A stretch of 64,000 bases of DNA from Streptomyces rubiginosohelvolus (GTDB lineage Bacteria > Actinomycetota > Actinomycetes > Streptomycetales > Streptomycetaceae). The position numbers and the translations under genes are program-made. The DNA is taken from the NCBI RefSeq assembly GCF_014649875.1, contig NZ_BMTW01000001.1:1-64000 (forward strand), written 5' to 3'. A model generated the notes under the pieces. It was given only the letters and a program-made list of their open reading frames with translations. It was not told the DNA's origin and searched no databases. This document shows, in pieces, positions 63,348-64,000 of this stretch (its first letter is position 1; each line of letters opens with the position of its first letter).

Positions 63348-64000
63348 TCAGTACATGCTCAGCAGCTGCTCCACGGAGAGTTCGGCGGCCGGTTCCCCGT
63401 CCGGCAGGGCCAGTTCGAACCAGACGGTCTTGCCGCGCGGGGTCCGGCGCGACCCCCAGGCGGCGCTGAGCAGGCCGACCAGCTGGAGCCCGCGGCCGCC
63501 CTCGTCGGTGTCGCGGGCGCGGCGGCGGCGCGGCTGGACGAGACCGGCGTCCCAGACCTCGCAGACCAGGGTCCGGTCGCGCAGCAGCCGGAGCCGGATC
63601 TCGCCCTCGCCGTAGCGCAGGGCGTTGGTGACCAGCTCGCTGACGAGGAGTTCGGTGGTGTCGACCAGGTCGTCGAGGTCCCAGGCGAGCAGCTGGCCGC
63701 GGGCCAGCTCGCGGGCCCGGCCGACCGAGCGGGGTTCGCGCGGCAGCGTCCAGTCGCCGACCGCCTCCGCGGGCAGCCCCTGGATGCGGGCCATCAGCAG
63801 GGCGATGTCGTCCTCGCCGTGCTGGGTGTCGAGGGTGGAGAGGACGAAGTCGCAGGCGTCCTCCAGCTCCATCTGCGGGCCGGTGAGGACGGCCCGCAGC
63901 GCCGCGAGACCTTCGTCCAGCGGCTGGTCCCGGGACTCGACGAGGCCGTCGGTGTAGAGGGTGAGCAGGGCGTTCTCGGCGAGCTCGACCTCGACCTCCT
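63348..64000 (-). CDS. SpoIIE-type phosphatase with C-terminal HATPase anti-sigma kinase domain (5' end outside window)
   Basis: The frame is open to the right window edge, giving at least 217 C-terminal residues. The upstream part has LLTLYTDGLVESRDQPLDEGL and EDDIALLMARI, the last motifs of a PP2C/SpoIIE phosphatase. The remainder is an RsbW-like HATPase_c domain with an N box (LLVSELVTNALRYG) and a G box (GRGLQLVG). Such fusions set sigma-factor activity through phosphorylation of anti-sigma antagonists. It converges with pspA and ends 16 bp from it. Any N-terminal sensor domain lies outside. Confidence 0.85.
   Translation of the reverse strand, partial: EVEVELAENALLTLYTDGLVESRDQPLDEGLAALRAVLTGPQMELEDACDFVLSTLDTQHGEDDIALLMARIQGLPAEAVGDWTLPREPRSVGRARELARGQLLAWDLDDLVDTTELLVSELVTNALRYGEGEIRLRLLRDRTLVCEVWDAGLVQPRRRRARDTDEGGRGLQLVGLLSAAWGSRRTPRGKTVWFELALPDGEPAAELSVEQLLSMY

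Overview
The window is high-GC actinobacterial chromosome, almost certainly Streptomyces. The evidence is a strong G/C third-codon bias in every gene, many GTG/TTG starts, mycothiol biosynthesis (mshB), a BldK-type oligopeptide permease beside typA, XRE-DUF397 pairs, GAF/SpoIIE phosphatases and many regulator genes divergent from their targets. I saw no rRNA, tRNA, CRISPR array, integrase, transposase or antibiotic gene cluster.

Layout. 1-8.1 kb: end of a secreted protein; a VanW-type cell-wall protein with a very long Pro/Gly-rich tail; the mshB-DUF6113 pair; a small membrane peptide; an S9 peptidase; a polytopic membrane protein. 8.3-20.3 kb: two tandem, paralogous five-gene oligopeptide ABC transporter operons in the same order (lipoprotein, two permeases, two ATPases). 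The one next to typA is the BldK candidate. Each operon has a hairpin between the lipoprotein gene and the first permease gene. 20.8-25.5 kb: typA and a large lipoprotein with a charged insertion. 26-35.8 kb: a LacI regulator, a GAF-SpoIIE phosphatase, a CE7-type esterase and a sugar ABC operon with a GH1 glycosidase, followed by a Tat-exported GH144-like glucanase. Matching LacI-type palindromes lie in front of lacI and in front of the ABC operon. This is the best candidate for a little-described system, possibly uptake of beta-1,2-glucan or sophoro-oligosaccharides.

35.8-50 kb: LtrA-type protein, TetR/metallo-hydrolase divergon, a run of four small unknown genes divergent from an XRE-DUF397 pair, TetR/SnoaL/NmrA divergon, a DUF397 remnant, a PAT-like acetyltransferase with a DUF6980 partner, MepB, a secreted M15 peptidase, YdcF, DUF6924 and a 2H phosphoesterase. 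50-56.9 kb: succinate-semialdehyde dehydrogenase, a GH6 cellulase with a perfect CebR box at its start, TetR/SDR and RidA/MarR divergons with clear operators. 56.9-64 kb: a polytopic DUF6056-type protein with a GtrB-GtrA fusion (lipid-linked sugar transfer), a TPM-domain protein with pspA (envelope stress), and the C-terminal half of a SpoIIE phosphatase/kinase cut by the window edge.

Family assignments come from motif recognition and memory; no database search was run.
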